This document shows positions 61,481 through 61,663 of a stretch of 61,663 nucleotides of DNA, in pieces. This DNA is from HGM12998 sp900756495 (GTDB taxonomy: Bacteria > Bacillota > Clostridia > Oscillospirales > Oscillospiraceae), in contig CAUEFI010000019.1 of NCBI GenBank assembly GCA_958477305.1, positions 1 through 61,663 of the forward strand, given 5' to 3'. Position numbers and translations under genes: made by a program. Position 1 is the first letter of the stretch; the number at the start of each line of letters is the position of its first letter. The notes under the pieces are model-generated. The model had not been told where the DNA came from. It made no database searches and was given only the letters and a program-made list of their open reading frames with translations.

Positions 61481-61579
61481 ATGGGCGAAAAGGCAGAAGC
61501 CCAAAAGAAAGCGCAGAAGAAGTACATGGAAAAGTTTATGGTAGCCCAGCTCGGAATGGAACGGGATAAATTGAACTAG
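61481..61579 (+). CDS. Truncated ribbon-helix-helix-like protein (32 aa)
   Basis: Strong AAAGGAGGTC site, then MGEKAEAQKKAQKKYMEKFMV and 11 more residues ending in a TAG. The opening matches the N-terminal lead of small Arc/MetJ-type (ribbon-helix-helix) antitoxin-like proteins of clostridial mobile elements, but the DNA-binding core is missing. Probably a remnant. Beyond 61580 I see no gene before the window ends. Confidence 0.45.
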   Translation: MGEKAEAQKKAQKKYMEKFMVAQLGMERDKLN

Positions 61580-61663
61580 GCTTTTAAAATCATTGTGTTT
61601 TTTTTGTGTCTGCTTTTTCTTGAACGCTTCGCCGTGCCGGTGGTTTTCTTTCATACAAGAAAA

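Overview
The window looks like chromosome from a GC-rich, spore-forming anaerobe of the Clostridia, most like the gut Oscillospiraceae (Flavonifractor/Pseudoflavonifractor/Intestinimonas type). I infer this from the dgt-dnaG-rpoD order, the AddAB nuclease pair, spoVAD-spoVAE, S-layer homology (SLH) proteins, clostridial-type small regulators and long GC-rich antisense frames. No database search was possible, so the genus is a guess.

Layout. 1-9.5 kb is a leftward housekeeping block: rpoD (cut by the left edge), dnaG, a dGTPase, a YigZ-type protein, two GNAT acetyltransferases, hflX, a flavin reductase, rpmE and cysK. cysK has a consensus promoter, a palindrome at the start site and a 23-codon upstream ORF ending in MCRCCL, which looks like a cysteine-sensing leader peptide. 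A hairpin-rich repeat (9517-9786) separates cysK from addA/addB. 16.8-22.4 kb holds a sigma-54 activator divergent from an operon for a CitMHS transporter, an AtuA-type protein, its small partner and an acetoacetate-decarboxylase-like enzyme. The gap contains three tandem activator sites and a sigma-54 promoter, so this is a self-contained catabolic unit of unknown substrate. 22.5-28.6 kb carries guaB, an acyl-ACP thioesterase, a zinc-ribbon protein, spoVAD-spoVAE and an odd PP-loop ATPase with a PqqD-like N-terminus. 28.7-31.6 kb has a frameshifted methyltransferase, a GNAT and infC-rpmI-rplT, with a probable AUC start on infC.

From 31.7 kb the window becomes accessory. It contains a LysR regulator with a secreted tannase-like esterase; an 1850-residue secreted SLH protein with laminin-G-like and glycerophosphodiester phosphodiesterase domains; a ferritin-like protein; a TrhA membrane protein; a Dph6-like ATPase; trmB; and tRNA-Pro(TGG) followed by the scar of a conjugative element. 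A structured RNA candidate then leads into an operon of a second deformylase, a flavodoxin, a phosphoesterase, a small unknown protein and a hydrolase. 48.9-53.9 kb is a redox-flavoured island: carboxymuconolactone decarboxylase-like protein, a MerR/lipoprotein/SLH-flavodoxin operon, LysR, cupin, an NAD(P)H-type flavodoxin and an aldo/keto reductase remnant. A 165-bp MITE-like element precedes a two-component system and an ABC exporter whose permease is fused to an M1-type peptidase. The right edge (60.3-61.6 kb) holds small, partly truncated mobile-element-type genes.

The points most worth a second look are the Cys leader peptide of cysK, the sigma-54/AtuA operon, the SLH-anchored flavodoxin, the permease-peptidase fusion, the PqqD-like/PP-loop protein, and the structured RNA before the second deformylase.
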